A stretch of DNA of 30,869 nucleotides from an uncultured Bacilli bacterium (GTDB lineage: Bacteria > Bacillota_I > Bacilli_A > RF39 > UBA660), in NCBI GenBank assembly GCA_934088535.1, contig CAKOJC010000014.1, positions 1-30,869 of the forward strand, in the 5' to 3' direction. Every line of letters begins with the position of its first letter. Position 1 is the stretch's first letter. The position numbers were made by a program, and so were the translations under genes. The notes beneath the pieces were generated by a model. That model saw nothing but the letters and a program-made list of their open reading frames with translations. It was not told the origin of the DNA and searched no databases. This document shows, piece after piece, positions 1 through 8,476 of this stretch.

Positions 1-1040
1 AAATGAGTTACATAGAGGAAGAAGAAGTACTAGAACTAGGAGAAACACTATTCTATGATGTATTTAAAAAATATAGTGGAAAAGTTGTTTCACCCAAACC
101 ATTTAGAAGAATTAGCTATACAGACTCAATGGAAATGTATGGTACAGATAAACCAGACTTAAGAAACCCACTTATCATTAAAGATATAAGTGATATTCTA
201 AAAGATACTACATTTGGACCATTTAAAAATTCAATAATAAAATCAATAGTAGTTAAAGATATTGGAGATAAATCAAACTCATGGTTTAACGAAGTAGTTG
301 ATTATGCTAGTAGTATAGGTATGCCAGGAATAGGCTATTTAACACTAACAAAAGAGCATACATTTAAAGGTCCAATAGATAAATTCTTGACAGACGTTGA
401 AAGAGAAGATTTAATAAAATACTTAGATATGAAAGAAAATGATGTAGTATTCTTTATAGCTAATAAAGTACTAAAAGTAGCTCAAAAGTTCGCAGGACTT
501 ATAAGAACAGAACTAGGAAGAAAATTAGATTTAATAGATAAAAATAAAATAGAATTATGTATTATAAATGACTTCCCAATGTTCGAATATGATGATAAAA
601 CTAGAAAATATGAGTTCTGTCATAACCCATTTAGTCTTCCTCATAAAGAATTTATAGAGTATAATAAAGATAATGTTGATAAAGTTTTAGCTTATCAATA
701 TGACTTCGTTTGTAATGGTAATGAAATGGCGAGTGGAGCTATTAGAAACAGTAACTTAGATTCATTAGTAAAAGGATTTGAAGTAGTTGGGTACACTAAA
801 GAAGAAGTAGAAAAACGTTTTAGTAGTTTATTCACTGCATTTAAATATGGTTGTCCACCTCATGGAGGAATGGCTCTTGGAATAGATAGAATACTAATGA
901 TTATTAAAGATGAAACTAACCTAAGAGAAGTACAAGCGTTCCCAGCAAGCACAAGTGGTCAAGACTTAATGATGGGAAGCCCTAGTACTTTAGAACCAAA
1001 ACAATTAGAAGAATTGGGTATTAAAATAAAGGAGGAATAA
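1..1040 (+). CDS. aspS: Aspartyl-tRNA synthetase, C-terminal part (5' end outside window)
   Basis: Class II synthetase that charges tRNA with aspartate. The reading frame is open at the left edge and the first Met in view (base 3) is internal, because bacterial AspRS is about 590 residues and only about 345 are present. Visible are the stretch around YGTDKPDLR, an inserted GAD-type domain, a region with HNPFSLPH where many homologues have HHPFT, and class II motif 3 as HGGMALGIDRI, followed by the usual tail QAFPASTSGQDLMM. The last codons contain the GGAGG ribosome-binding site (1031-1035) of gatC, so the genes are co-transcribed. Linkage to gatCAB suggests this AspRS may also make Asp-tRNA(Asn) for amidation, but the residues that decide discrimination lie in the missing N-terminus. 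Confidence 0.95.
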   Translation, partial: MSYIEEEEVLELGETLFYDVFKKYSGKVVSPKPFRRISYTDSMEMYGTDKPDLRNPLIIKDISDILKDTTFGPFKNSIIKSIVVKDIGDKSNSWFNEVVDYASSIGMPGIGYLTLTKEHTFKGPIDKFLTDVEREDLIKYLDMKENDVVFFIANKVLKVAQKFAGLIRTELGRKLDLIDKNKIELCIINDFPMFEYDDKTRKYEFCHNPFSLPHKEFIEYNKDNVDKVLAYQYDFVCNGNEMASGAIRNSNLDSLVKGFEVVGYTKEEVEKRFSSLFTAFKYGCPPHGGMALGIDRILMIIKDETNLREVQAFPASTSGQDLMMGSPSTLEPKQLEELGIKIKEE

Positions 1041-1042
1041 TA

Positions 1043-1342
1043 ATGAGTAATTTCACAAAAGAAATGATAGATGACTATGCAGATAAATTACTTATTGGTT
1101 TAACTGAAGAAGAGAGAACTAATATACAAGAAGAATTTGATGAAATAGAAAAAAACATGGATTTAATAAATAAAATACCAAATATCAAAGATACTGAACC
1201 ACTTAGTTATCCATTTGAAATGATCCTAGAAGATTTAAGAGATGATGACGAAGTAGGAGAAGAAATTCCAATCGAAGAACTTCTAAGAAACTGTGATCAA
1301 TATGAAGGCAGAGAAGTAGAAGTACCAAAGGTGGTGGGATAA
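1043..1342 (+). CDS. gatC: Asp/Glu-tRNA amidotransferase subunit C
   Basis: Small subunit of the GatCAB complex, which converts Glu-tRNA(Gln) and/or Asp-tRNA(Asn) to the amide form in the cytoplasm. GatC wraps around GatA and stabilises its contact with GatB. At 99 residues it has the usual length. It shows the family pattern: an N-terminal helix, a central EFDEIEKNMDLINKI segment and a short PLSYPFEM-type turn. The ATG follows GGAGG (1031-1035) at good spacing, and the stop codon overlaps the gatA ATG by one base (TAATG), the sign of translational coupling. Identification rests on family pattern together with position directly before gatA and gatB. Confidence 0.93.
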   Translation: MSNFTKEMIDDYADKLLIGLTEEERTNIQEEFDEIEKNMDLINKIPNIKDTEPLSYPFEMILEDLRDDDEVGEEIPIEELLRNCDQYEGREVEVPKVVG

Positions 1343-2793
1343 TGATAACTAAAAGTATAAAAGAATTACATGAAGATTTATTAAATAAGAAAGTTACTTC
1401 AAGAGAACTTATAGATGAATCTTTAAAGAAATGTCATAGTATACAAGATAAAACTAATGCTTTTGTAACTATAATAGATGATGTGAAAGAAAGCGAAGTA
1501 ACAGATGAACTAGTAAGTGGAATTCCATATGGTATTAAAGATAACTTTTCTACTAAAGATATACTATCAACTGGAAGTTCTAATACTCTAAGAGATTATG
1601 TTCCATTCTTTGATGCAACTGCTGTTGCTAACTTAAAGAAAAAAGGTGCAGTAGGTGTAACAAAAACTGTATTAGATGAACTTGGTATGGGCGGAACTGG
1701 AACAACAGGACATACTGGTGTAGTACATAATCCATGGAGTTTAGATAGAATGACAGCAGGTTCATCAGCAGGTAGTGCAGCATCAGTTGCAAGTGGTTGC
1801 TATCCATTCGCATTAGGTAGTGATACTGGAGACTCAATTCGTAAACCAGCAGCTTACTGTGGAATAGTAGGATATAAACCAACATATGGAATGATTTCAA
1901 GATACGGACTTTTCCCATTTGCATGTTCACTTGATACAATTGGAGTTTTATCAAGAAGTGTAGAAGACGCAGCAATCGCAGTAGATGCTATGAAAGGAAT
2001 AGATCCTAAAGATATGACATCTTGGGATTCAAGTAATATTGAACTATATAAGAGTTTAAATAAAGATGTAAAAGGTAAAAAATTATTCTATATAAAAGAA
2101 ATCGTAGACTTAGCTAACTATGAAAATCCAAGTGAAGAATTAAAGAGTCACTTAGAAAACTTTAATAAAACAGTTGAACTTTGTAAGTCTCTAGGTATGA
2201 CTGTTGATGAAGTATCAATAGATAAAACTCTTTTAGATGCAGTACCAAGTGTATACGTAGTTATATCTTGTGCAGAAGCTACAAGTAACATGTCAAACTT
2301 AACAGGTATTAGCTTCGGACCAAGAGGTGAAGGAGATAGTCCTGATGCTATAATGAAAGATCACAGAACTAAAGGATTTTCACCACTTATTAAAAGAAGA
2401 TTCGTAATTGGTTCATACGTACTACAAAAAGAAAATCAAGAAAAATATTTCATAAATGCTAAAAGAGTAAGAAGATTAATAGTAGACAAAATGAATGAAT
2501 TATTTGAAACTTATGATGGACTTATCCTTCCAGTTGGAAGTGGACCTGCTAAATTTATAGAAGGTAGCAAAAATGCATTATCAAGTTCAAATAATGTTTT
2601 AGAAGATCACTTACAAATAGGTAACTTTGGTGGTTTCCCATCAATTACTATTCCAAATGGATTTGTAAGTAACTTACCAGTAGGAGTAAACATAACTGGA
2701 AAAGTAAAAGACGATATAAATGTTTTAAATATTGCATACGCTCTAGAAAGCAAAATGGAATATAAAAATCAAATAGCAAAGGAGGTACTATAA
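1342..2793 (+). CDS. gatA: Asp/Glu-tRNA amidotransferase subunit A (amidase)
   Basis: Amidase-signature subunit that hydrolyses glutamine and passes ammonia to GatB. The 483-residue length is normal. The Ser-cisSer-Lys catalytic set is visible: Lys in GIPYGIKDNF, the cis-Ser in AGSSAGSA and the nucleophile in GSDTGDSIRKPA. Two family glycines differ here: the common GGSSGGSA reads AGSSAGSA, and TGGSIR reads TGDSIR. These may be lineage variants (I recall similar forms in Mollicutes-like GatA, unverified). The gene overlaps gatC by one base and gatB by one base (both TAATG), so the three subunits are translationally coupled and should be made in equal amounts. Confidence 0.96.
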   Translation: MITKSIKELHEDLLNKKVTSRELIDESLKKCHSIQDKTNAFVTIIDDVKESEVTDELVSGIPYGIKDNFSTKDILSTGSSNTLRDYVPFFDATAVANLKKKGAVGVTKTVLDELGMGGTGTTGHTGVVHNPWSLDRMTAGSSAGSAASVASGCYPFALGSDTGDSIRKPAAYCGIVGYKPTYGMISRYGLFPFACSLDTIGVLSRSVEDAAIAVDAMKGIDPKDMTSWDSSNIELYKSLNKDVKGKKLFYIKEIVDLANYENPSEELKSHLENFNKTVELCKSLGMTVDEVSIDKTLLDAVPSVYVVISCAEATSNMSNLTGISFGPRGEGDSPDAIMKDHRTKGFSPLIKRRFVIGSYVLQKENQEKYFINAKRVRRLIVDKMNELFETYDGLILPVGSGPAKFIEGSKNALSSSNNVLEDHLQIGNFGGFPSITIPNGFVSNLPVGVNITGKVKDDINVLNIAYALESKMEYKNQIAKEVL

Positions 2794-4223
2794 TGGCATA
2801 TAAAGCAGTAATAGGTTTAGAATTCCACTGTGAAATGAAATCTAATACAAAAGTATTCTCTAATGCAAGAAATAGCTTCTCAAAAGTAGCTAATGAAAAC
2901 GTAGTACCACTAGATATGGCTTTTCCAGGAACATTACCAGTAGTAAACAAAACATGTGTTAAAAAAGCATTAATGATGTCAATGATACTTAATTGTAAAC
3001 AACCAGAATTTATGGAATTTGATAGAAAAAATTATTACTATCCAGATCTACCTAAAGGATATCAATTAACACAATTTTTTAATCCAGTAGGCGTAGATGG
3101 AAAAATAGAAATAGATGTAAATGGTACTAAAAAAGAAGTACTAATTCATGATATACACTTAGAAGAAGATGCAGCTTCACTTGATCACTACTATAATACT
3201 TCAACAATAGATTATAATAGAGCAGGCGTACCTCTTCTAGAATTAGTAACAGAACCATGTCTTTATTCAGCAGATGAAGCACTAGCTTTCTTAGAACACA
3301 TTAAAAGTATTTATGAATACACTGATATTTCAGAATGTGATACTAAAAAAGGACAAATAAGAGCTGATGTAAACGTATCAATAATGGATGAAGACGCTAC
3401 AGAATTTGGTACTAAAGTAGAAGTTAAAAACGTAAATAGTTTCGACGCTATTAGAAAAACTATTAATTATGAAATTAAAAGACAAAGTGAATTAAAAGAT
3501 GCTGGACGTTATGATGAAGTAGTTCAAGAAACAAGAAGATGGGATGATGAATCAGGAACTACTATTCATATGAGAAGTAAAGCAGACGCAATAGATTATA
3601 AATATTTCACAGAACCAAACATTCCAAAATTTAGAATTACTAAAGAGTTACTTGATGAAATAAGAAGTAAAATTCCAGTACTTGCATACGAAAGAAAAGA
3701 AAAATATATAAATGAATATGGACTTTCTGAATATGATGCTGGAGTACTTACTAAAGATAAAAAAATATCAGATTATTTCGAAGAATGCGTTAGACTTAAA
3801 TGTGATCCAAAGAGTGCTTGTAACTGGATTACAACTAGAGTTTTAGGAGAATTAAATAAGAGTGAAGAAAACACAATAGATGACTTATTCATAAGACCAA
3901 ACATGATAGTAGAACTAGTATCACTAGTTAATAATAAGAAAATATCATCAGACCAAGCTAAGAAAGTATTTACTAAAATGCTAGAAGAAAAACTTACTCC
4001 AAAAGAAATAGTGAAGAAATACGATATGGAAGTTATAGAAGACTCAGATCTTATTGAATCATTAGTTGATGAAGTAATAAGTGAAAACGCTAAAGCTATA
4101 GAAGACTATCATAATGGTAGAACTAATATGTTAGATTATCTAGTTGGACAAGTAATGAAAAAATCAAAAGGAAAAGCTAATCCAGTAGAAGCAAAATCTA
4201 AAATGTTAAAACGTATTAGCTAA
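2793..4223 (+). CDS. gatB: Asp/Glu-tRNA amidotransferase subunit B (tRNA kinase/amidation)
   Basis: GatB recognises the mischarged tRNA, phosphorylates the side-chain carboxylate with ATP and amidates it with ammonia from GatA. At 476 residues it is full length. The core includes IGLEFHCEMKSNTKVF, AFPGTLPVVNK, FDRKNYYYPDLPKGYQ and the hallmark DYNRAGVPLLELVTEP. A C-terminal YqeY-like helical tail follows from about residue 330 and ends in GKANPVEAKSKMLKRI. The segment that carries zinc-binding Cys pairs in some GatB proteins is replaced by an AFPGTLP-type sequence, as in the staphylococcal form. It is last in the aspS-gatCAB unit, and a strong terminator follows within a few bases. Confidence 0.96.
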   Translation: MAYKAVIGLEFHCEMKSNTKVFSNARNSFSKVANENVVPLDMAFPGTLPVVNKTCVKKALMMSMILNCKQPEFMEFDRKNYYYPDLPKGYQLTQFFNPVGVDGKIEIDVNGTKKEVLIHDIHLEEDAASLDHYYNTSTIDYNRAGVPLLELVTEPCLYSADEALAFLEHIKSIYEYTDISECDTKKGQIRADVNVSIMDEDATEFGTKVEVKNVNSFDAIRKTINYEIKRQSELKDAGRYDEVVQETRRWDDESGTTIHMRSKADAIDYKYFTEPNIPKFRITKELLDEIRSKIPVLAYERKEKYINEYGLSEYDAGVLTKDKKISDYFEECVRLKCDPKSACNWITTRVLGELNKSEENTIDDLFIRPNMIVELVSLVNNKKISSDQAKKVFTKMLEEKLTPKEIVKKYDMEVIEDSDLIESLVDEVISENAKAIEDYHNGRTNMLDYLVGQVMKKSKGKANPVEAKSKMLKRIS

Positions 4224-4226
4224 CAT

Positions 4227-4256
4227 AAAATGTCTATTCGTAGACATTTTTATTTA
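4227..4256 (+). terminator. Intrinsic terminator after gatB, TTCG tetraloop
   Basis: A perfect 10-bp stem pairs 4227-4236 with 4241-4250 around a TTCG loop. The T-rich 3' arm runs into TATTTAT. It lies 3 bases past the gatB stop and closes the aspS-gatCAB unit. Confidence 0.9.
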
Positions 4257-4264
4257 TACAAAAA

Positions 4265-4293
4265 TTGATAAATAATACAAATGATGTTAAAAT
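4265..4293 (+). promoter_or_regulatory. Sigma-A type promoter for the small ORF at 4318
   Basis: A -35 TTGATA (4265-4270), a 17-bp spacer and a -10 TAAAAT (4288-4293) preceded by TGt (extended -10). The expected start of transcription is about 15-20 bases before the GGAGG site. Confidence 0.65.
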
Positions 4294-4317
4294 ATCAATA
4301 GAAAAATGGAGGCTGTT

Positions 4318-4533
4318 ATGAAAGATAAAAAACTTACTAAAGAAGAGTTAAATAAAATTATAAAAGAAAGTGCTGATGAATTTTCAAAAGAAGTTATCAA
4401 AGAATCAGAAAATATAAGCGAAGAAGAAAACAAAGAAATTGATAGAATTTTAGCAATTAAAGATTCTACAGAAAGAATAAAAGAATTGCAAAAACTATAT
4501 CCAAATGTAAAAGGTATAGGAAATTGTCAATAA
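4318..4533 (+). CDS. Small charged protein of unknown function
   Basis: I do not recognise this 71-residue protein. It is soluble and strongly charged, with Lys/Glu-rich helical sequence through most of its length (for example SKEVIKESENISEEENKEID), then a short tail with YPNVKGIGNCQ. There is no signal peptide or membrane span. An ATG exists at 4306, but GGAGG at 4309-4312 lies inside that extension and sits 5 bases before the ATG at 4318, so I take 4318 as the start. It has its own promoter and a terminator on both sides, so it is a single-gene unit. The C-terminal YPNVKG segment may be its most conserved part, but that is a guess. Confidence 0.75.
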   Translation: MKDKKLTKEELNKIIKESADEFSKEVIKESENISEEENKEIDRILAIKDSTERIKELQKLYPNVKGIGNCQ

Positions 4534-4542
4534 TAAATATAG

Positions 4543-4568
4543 AAACAAGTAATTACTTGTTTTTATTA
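4543..4568 (+). terminator. Intrinsic terminator after the small ORF
   Basis: An 8-bp stem pairs 4543-4550 (AAACAAGT) with 4555-4562 (ACTTGTTT) around loop AATT, followed by TTATTAT. The 20-base core is fully palindromic, so it may act in both directions. Confidence 0.75.
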
Positions 4569-4617
4569 TACAAAAATGTAAATATATTTAAGAAAGTATA
4601 ATAATTGAAAATATACG

Positions 4618-4626
4618 TGATATAAT
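4618..4626 (+). promoter_or_regulatory. Extended -10 promoter for the DUF3048 gene
   Basis: TGaTATAAT at 4618-4626, with no good -35 at 17 bp. It is the only promoter-like sequence between the terminator at 4568 and the start at 4644. Confidence 0.5.
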
Positions 4627-4643
4627 TAAATTGGAGAATGAGT

Positions 4644-5681
4644 ATGAAAAGATTTTTAAGAAGTTTTATTATTTTTATCGTATTAACTTTAATAGTTGGA
4701 GGACTTGCATACTATTTTAATTTAAATGAAAGAATTGAAAAAATGATTTCAAAGATTAGTATTAATATTGGAACAATATATGTAGAAAAGCCTAAAGTAA
4801 AGATTATTGATGAAACGAGTAAATCTAGACCAATTGCAGTTTCAATTAATAATAATCATGCTGCTTGGCCACATGCAGGGCTTCAAGATGCATATTTAGG
4901 ATATGAACTTATCGCAGAAGGTGGTATCACAAGATTGGTTGCATTATTTAAAGATCAAAACACTGATAAGATTGGTTCTGTAAGAAGTGCTAGACACTAT
5001 TTCTTAGATTATGTTATGGAAAATGATGCTATATTTGTTCATTATGGACAATCACCTCAAGCAAAGTCAGATTTGGCATCCTTAGGCATAAATAATGTTA
5101 ATGGAATGTACGATGCAAAAGGATTCTTTAGAGACAAAACATTAAATAGAGCTTGGGAACATACAGCATTCACATCAATGAGTAGAATAAATGAAGTAGT
5201 AAAATCAAAGAACTATAGAACTACAACAGAAACACAATTATTAAAATATAGTCCTATCAAAGTAGACCATTCTAAAGATGAAACATTAAAGACTGCTAAT
5301 AAAGTATCTATCAAATACTCAAATTATCAAACAACTTCATATGAATATGATCCTGAAAACATGAATTATAAAATGTTTATGGGAGGAGAAGCACATACTG
5401 ATTTAGTTACTAAAAAACAATATACTGTTAAAAATATAATAACATATCAAGTAAAAAATACTTCATTAGGAGACAGCAAAGGAAGACAAGATTTAGATAA
5501 TGTAGGTACTGGTGAAGGATATTATATTTCTAATGGTGAAGCCATTAAAATTAAATGGAGTAAATCTAGTAGAGATGCTAAAACAAAATATACATTAATG
5601 GATGGAACTGAACTTGTTGTTAATGATGGAAATACTTGGATACACATTCAACCAAAAGGCGAAACATTAAAAATAGAATAA
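4644..5681 (+). CDS. DUF3048 (YerB-like) membrane-anchored protein
   Basis: This is a cell-surface protein of the DUF3048 family, related to Bacillus subtilis YerB, whose biochemical role is unknown. A Lys/Arg-flanked N-terminal span (about residues 6-25) anchors it with the bulk outside; no lipobox is seen, unlike YerB. The N-terminal family domain carries RPIAVSINN, EGGITRLVALF and GSVRSARHYFLDY. The C-terminal half has GGEAHTDLVTKKQYTVKNI and ends in GNTWIHIQP, the usual DUF3048_C signature. GGAG at 4633-4636 is 7 bases before ATG 4644 but only one base before ATG 4638, so 4644 is preferred (345 residues). It is probably a single-gene unit with its own extended -10 promoter. Confidence 0.88.
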   Translation: MKRFLRSFIIFIVLTLIVGGLAYYFNLNERIEKMISKISINIGTIYVEKPKVKIIDETSKSRPIAVSINNNHAAWPHAGLQDAYLGYELIAEGGITRLVALFKDQNTDKIGSVRSARHYFLDYVMENDAIFVHYGQSPQAKSDLASLGINNVNGMYDAKGFFRDKTLNRAWEHTAFTSMSRINEVVKSKNYRTTTETQLLKYSPIKVDHSKDETLKTANKVSIKYSNYQTTSYEYDPENMNYKMFMGGEAHTDLVTKKQYTVKNIITYQVKNTSLGDSKGRQDLDNVGTGEGYYISNGEAIKIKWSKSSRDAKTKYTLMDGTELVVNDGNTWIHIQPKGETLKIE

Positions 5682-5716
5682 AATTTATATGTAAGAATAT
5701 AATTTAATAAAAAATA

Positions 5717-5745
5717 TTGAAATATTATTTTAATAATGTTAGAAT
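5717..5745 (+). promoter_or_regulatory. Sigma-A type promoter for the Pro/Ala-rich protein gene
   Basis: TTGAAA (5717-5722), a 17-bp spacer and TAGAAT (5740-5745) preceded by TGt. It precedes a strong AAGGAGG site at 5761-5767. Confidence 0.65.
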
Positions 5746-5771
5746 AATATTGATAAGAATAAGGAGGACCC

Positions 5772-6446
5772 ATGGATAATATACTTAGTTTTTTAGCGGA
5801 TAATTATAAATGGTTTATGTTAGCAGCAGTAATTTTACTGTTTGCATTAATTGGTTTCATTGTAGATGGAAAGAAGAAAAAGAAAAGTAGCGAGGTAGTA
5901 CCTGTACCTAATGCAGATGCTCAAGCTCAAGCTGCAGCAGGAGTAGCACCAACAAGTGTTGCAAATCCTGAACCGGTAGCTCCAGCCCCAGCACCAGCTC
6001 CAACTAATGAACCACAAGGATTAGTTATTGAAGAACCTTCATTAAATAATGTTGAAGCAACTAGTCAAGAGGTTAATATTGGCGAAGAAGAAGGAAGTAT
6101 TTTTGGAACTCCAGAAATGCAAGCACCTGCAGCAGTTGAAACAACAGCTGAAGATCCAGCAGTTACAGATGCCCCAACTTTAATTATAGAAGATAAAGAA
6201 GAGGCAGTACCTGAAATGACTGCTTCAGTTCAAAGTGAACCAACGCTTGTTGCTACACCAGAAGTTGCAGTTAGCGAACCAGCTATGGCTCCAGCAGAAC
6301 CAACACCAGTTGCTGAGCCAGCACCAGTAATGGCACCAACTGCTTCAGAAACTCCTGTAGCTGTTGCACCAGAAGCACCAAGTGTTCCTGTAACTCCAGT
6401 TGCACCTGAAACACCTAGTGCACCAACAACACCAGTTCAACAATAA
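5772..6446 (+). CDS. Single-span membrane protein with long Pro/Ala/Glu-rich tail
   Basis: I do not recognise a family. Residues about 12-31 form one hydrophobic span (WFMLAAVILLFALIGFIV), followed at once by a basic patch (DGKKKKKS). By the positive-inside rule this puts the short N-terminus outside and the remaining ~190 residues in the cytoplasm. That tail is low complexity, with many AP, PAP, VAP and TPV repeats and acidic islands such as EEEGSIF and IIEDKEE, and it is likely disordered. Codon choice shifts toward GCA/CCA because of this composition. It could be a scaffold or linker protein; function cannot be read from the sequence. It has its own promoter and terminator, and its AAGGAGG site suggests good expression. 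Confidence 0.8.
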   Translation: MDNILSFLADNYKWFMLAAVILLFALIGFIVDGKKKKKSSEVVPVPNADAQAQAAAGVAPTSVANPEPVAPAPAPAPTNEPQGLVIEEPSLNNVEATSQEVNIGEEEGSIFGTPEMQAPAAVETTAEDPAVTDAPTLIIEDKEEAVPEMTASVQSEPTLVATPEVAVSEPAMAPAEPTPVAEPAPVMAPTASETPVAVAPEAPSVPVTPVAPETPSAPTTPVQQ

Positions 6447-6452
6447 AGAAAT

Positions 6453-6483
6453 AACTGAAAATTAAAGTTTTCAGTTTTTTATT
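6453..6483 (+). terminator. Intrinsic terminator upstream of alaS region
   Basis: A 9-bp perfect stem pairs 6453-6461 (AACTGAAAA) with 6468-6476 (TTTTCAGTT) around a 6-base loop, followed by a T-run. Confidence 0.88.
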
Positions 6484-6494
6484 TGCCATAATAC

Positions 6495-6523
6495 TTGAAA
6501 TTTATAAATTATTTTGATAAAAT
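6495..6523 (+). promoter_or_regulatory. Sigma-A promoter of alaS
   Basis: TTGAAA (6495-6500), exactly 17 bp, then TAAAAT (6518-6523) with an extended TGa at 6515-6517. Transcription would begin at about 6530, right at the foot of T-box stem I. Confidence 0.8.
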
Positions 6524-6533
6524 CTAATACATT

Positions 6534-6716
6534 GAAAGACGAGTAGAATAAAAATACTTTATAGAGAGTTAGTGTTTGGTGAAAACTAATAAGTACTATA
6601 TTTGAAGCTACTTTCACTTATGAGTTAACAGCTCACGTGGAAATACGTTACATTAATTAAGTTAATTAAAGGATGGTACCGTCTATATGACTCCTTGTGT
6701 GCCATCCTTTTTTATT
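6534..6716 (+). promoter_or_regulatory. T-box riboswitch, alanine (specifier GCU)
   Basis: Leader RNA that senses uncharged tRNA(Ala) and controls alaS. The stem I foot pairs GAAAG (6534-6538) with CTTTC (6611-6615). The specifier GCT (6607-6609) follows GAA and is followed by the usual purine. The T-box bulge TGGTACC is at 6674-6680; its TGGT complements ACCA, the 3' end expected for tRNA(Ala). In the antiterminator AAGGA (6669-6673) pairs with TCCTT (6692-6696). In the competing terminator 6668-6676 pairs with 6702-6710 and is followed by a T-run. All parts are in order and the downstream gene matches the specifier. Confidence 0.93.
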
Positions 6717-6730
6717 TTAGGGAGGAAATT

Positions 6731-8476
6731 ATGAATATTAAAGATTTGTACATTGATTTTTTTGTAAGTAAAGGACATAAACAAATACCTAGTGCTCCAG
6801 TAGTACCAGAAAATGACCCAAGTGTTTTATTTAATACAGCTGGTATGCAACCTCTAATACCATATCTTATGGGACAAACTCATCCATATGGTACAAGACT
6901 TTGTGATTATCAAAAATGTATTAGAACAAACGATCTAGATAATATCGGAGACACATATCATCATACATTTTTTGAAATGTTAGGTAACTGGTCATTAGGA
7001 GATTATTTTAAAAATGAAGCTATTGAATGGAGTTTTGAATTTTTAACAAAAGTATTAAATATTCCAGTTGAAAGATTAGCAGTAACTGTATATGCAGGTA
7101 GTGGCAACATTCCATTTGATGAAACTTCTTATAATAAATGGTTAAGCTTAGGTATTAAAAAGGAAAGAATAGCTAAAACCGTAGATGATAACTTCTGGAT
7201 AGCAGGAGAAGCAGGTCCATGCGGACCAGACTCAGAAATGTTCTACTGGAGAAGTAATGAACCAATTCCTGAAATATTTGATACTGAAGATGAAAGATGG
7301 GTAGAAATCTGGAATGATGTATTTATGCAATACAATAAGGCAGGAGATGGAACTATAACAGAACTACCTAAAAAGAACGTAGATACAGGTATGGGAGTAG
7401 AAAGAGTAACTGCAATTCTAGAGGGAGTAAATGATAACTACCTATCAAGTATTTTTAAAGATGTAATAGAACTTATATCTAAAATAAGTAATTTACCATA
7501 TGAAGGTAATGAACAAAGCATGAGAATAATAGCTGATCACTTAAGAACAAGTGTATTTATAAGTGCAGACTATGCAGGAGTAAAACCAAGTAATGTAGGC
7601 CAAGGATATATCCTAAGAAGACTTATTAGACGTACAATAAGACATGCTAAAAAATTAGGAATAGATATTTCAAGCGATTGGGAACAAGAAATAGCAAAAC
7701 TAATTATATCTAAATATGAAAAATATTATTCTGAATTAAAAGATAATAAAAATACTGTTTTAGAAGTATTAAAAAATGAAAAAGAAAAGTTTAATAGAAC
7801 TTTAGAAAAAGGCTTAAGAGAATTTGAAAAAGTAACAAAAGATAATAAGGATATAGATGCAACTACAGCATTTAGACTTTATGATACTTACGGTTTTCCA
7901 ATTGAATTAACAGTTGAACTAGCTAATGAAAGAAATATTAATGTTGATGAAGAAGGATTCAAAGAAAAATTCAAAGCTCATCAAGAACTATCAAGAACTG
8001 CATCTGCTGGTCAATTCAAAGGTGGACTTAGTGGTAACAATGAAATAGAAACTAAATATCATACTGCAACACACCTTCTAAACGCAGCACTAAAAGTAGT
8101 TGTTAACAAAGATGTTCATCAAAAAGGTAGCAATATAACTGATGAAAGAATGAGATTTGACTTTAGCTGTGATCATAAACTAAGTGATGAAGAAAAACAA
8201 AAAACCGAGGATTTAGTTAATGAATGGATTAAAGAAGGATTACCAATAACTGTAGAAGAAATGAGCAAAGAAGATGCTATTAAATCAGGTGCAGAATGCA
8301 TGTTTATAGAAAAATACCCTGATATTGTTACAGTTTATACAATTGGAGATAATATTTCTAAAGAACTTTGTGGAGGTCCACATGTTAAAAATACAAACGA
8401 ACTTGGACATTTCAAAATAGTAAAAGAAGAAGCATCTTCTTCTGGAGTAAGAAGAATAAAAGCAATATTAGAATAA
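6731..8476 (+). CDS. alaS: Alanyl-tRNA synthetase, short form
   Basis: Class II synthetase for alanine. Start ATG 6731 sits 5 bases after GGAGG (6721-6725); an earlier in-frame ATG at 6695 lies inside the T-box terminator and is rejected. The catalytic domain (about 1-240) shows DYQKCIRTND, HHTFFEMLGNWSLGDYF and AGPCGPDSE, then the helical tRNA-binding region to about 435. At 581 residues it is far below the usual ~870. The editing-domain zinc ligands remain (H444 and H448 in HTATH; C547 and H551 in CGGPH, where CGGTH is common). The ~100-residue beta-barrel part normally just before HTATHLL is replaced by a short linker with QFKGGL, and the C-Ala/DHHA1 domain is absent after GVRRIKAIL. It is read through a T-box. 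Confidence 0.95.
   Translation: MNIKDLYIDFFVSKGHKQIPSAPVVPENDPSVLFNTAGMQPLIPYLMGQTHPYGTRLCDYQKCIRTNDLDNIGDTYHHTFFEMLGNWSLGDYFKNEAIEWSFEFLTKVLNIPVERLAVTVYAGSGNIPFDETSYNKWLSLGIKKERIAKTVDDNFWIAGEAGPCGPDSEMFYWRSNEPIPEIFDTEDERWVEIWNDVFMQYNKAGDGTITELPKKNVDTGMGVERVTAILEGVNDNYLSSIFKDVIELISKISNLPYEGNEQSMRIIADHLRTSVFISADYAGVKPSNVGQGYILRRLIRRTIRHAKKLGIDISSDWEQEIAKLIISKYEKYYSELKDNKNTVLEVLKNEKEKFNRTLEKGLREFEKVTKDNKDIDATTAFRLYDTYGFPIELTVELANERNINVDEEGFKEKFKAHQELSRTASAGQFKGGLSGNNEIETKYHTATHLLNAALKVVVNKDVHQKGSNITDERMRFDFSCDHKLSDEEKQKTEDLVNEWIKEGLPITVEEMSKEDAIKSGAECMFIEKYPDIVTVYTIGDNISKELCGGPHVKNTNELGHFKIVKEEASSSGVRRIKAILE

Noticed and set aside
1628..1975. Antisense open frames within gatA, gatB, prpC and others
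   Set aside because: They lack ribosome sites, mirror the codon usage of the sense gene and encode low-complexity sequence without family features.
6695..6730. An earlier ATG start for alaS
   Set aside because: It lies inside the T-box terminator; GGAGG at 6721-6725 points clearly to ATG 6731.
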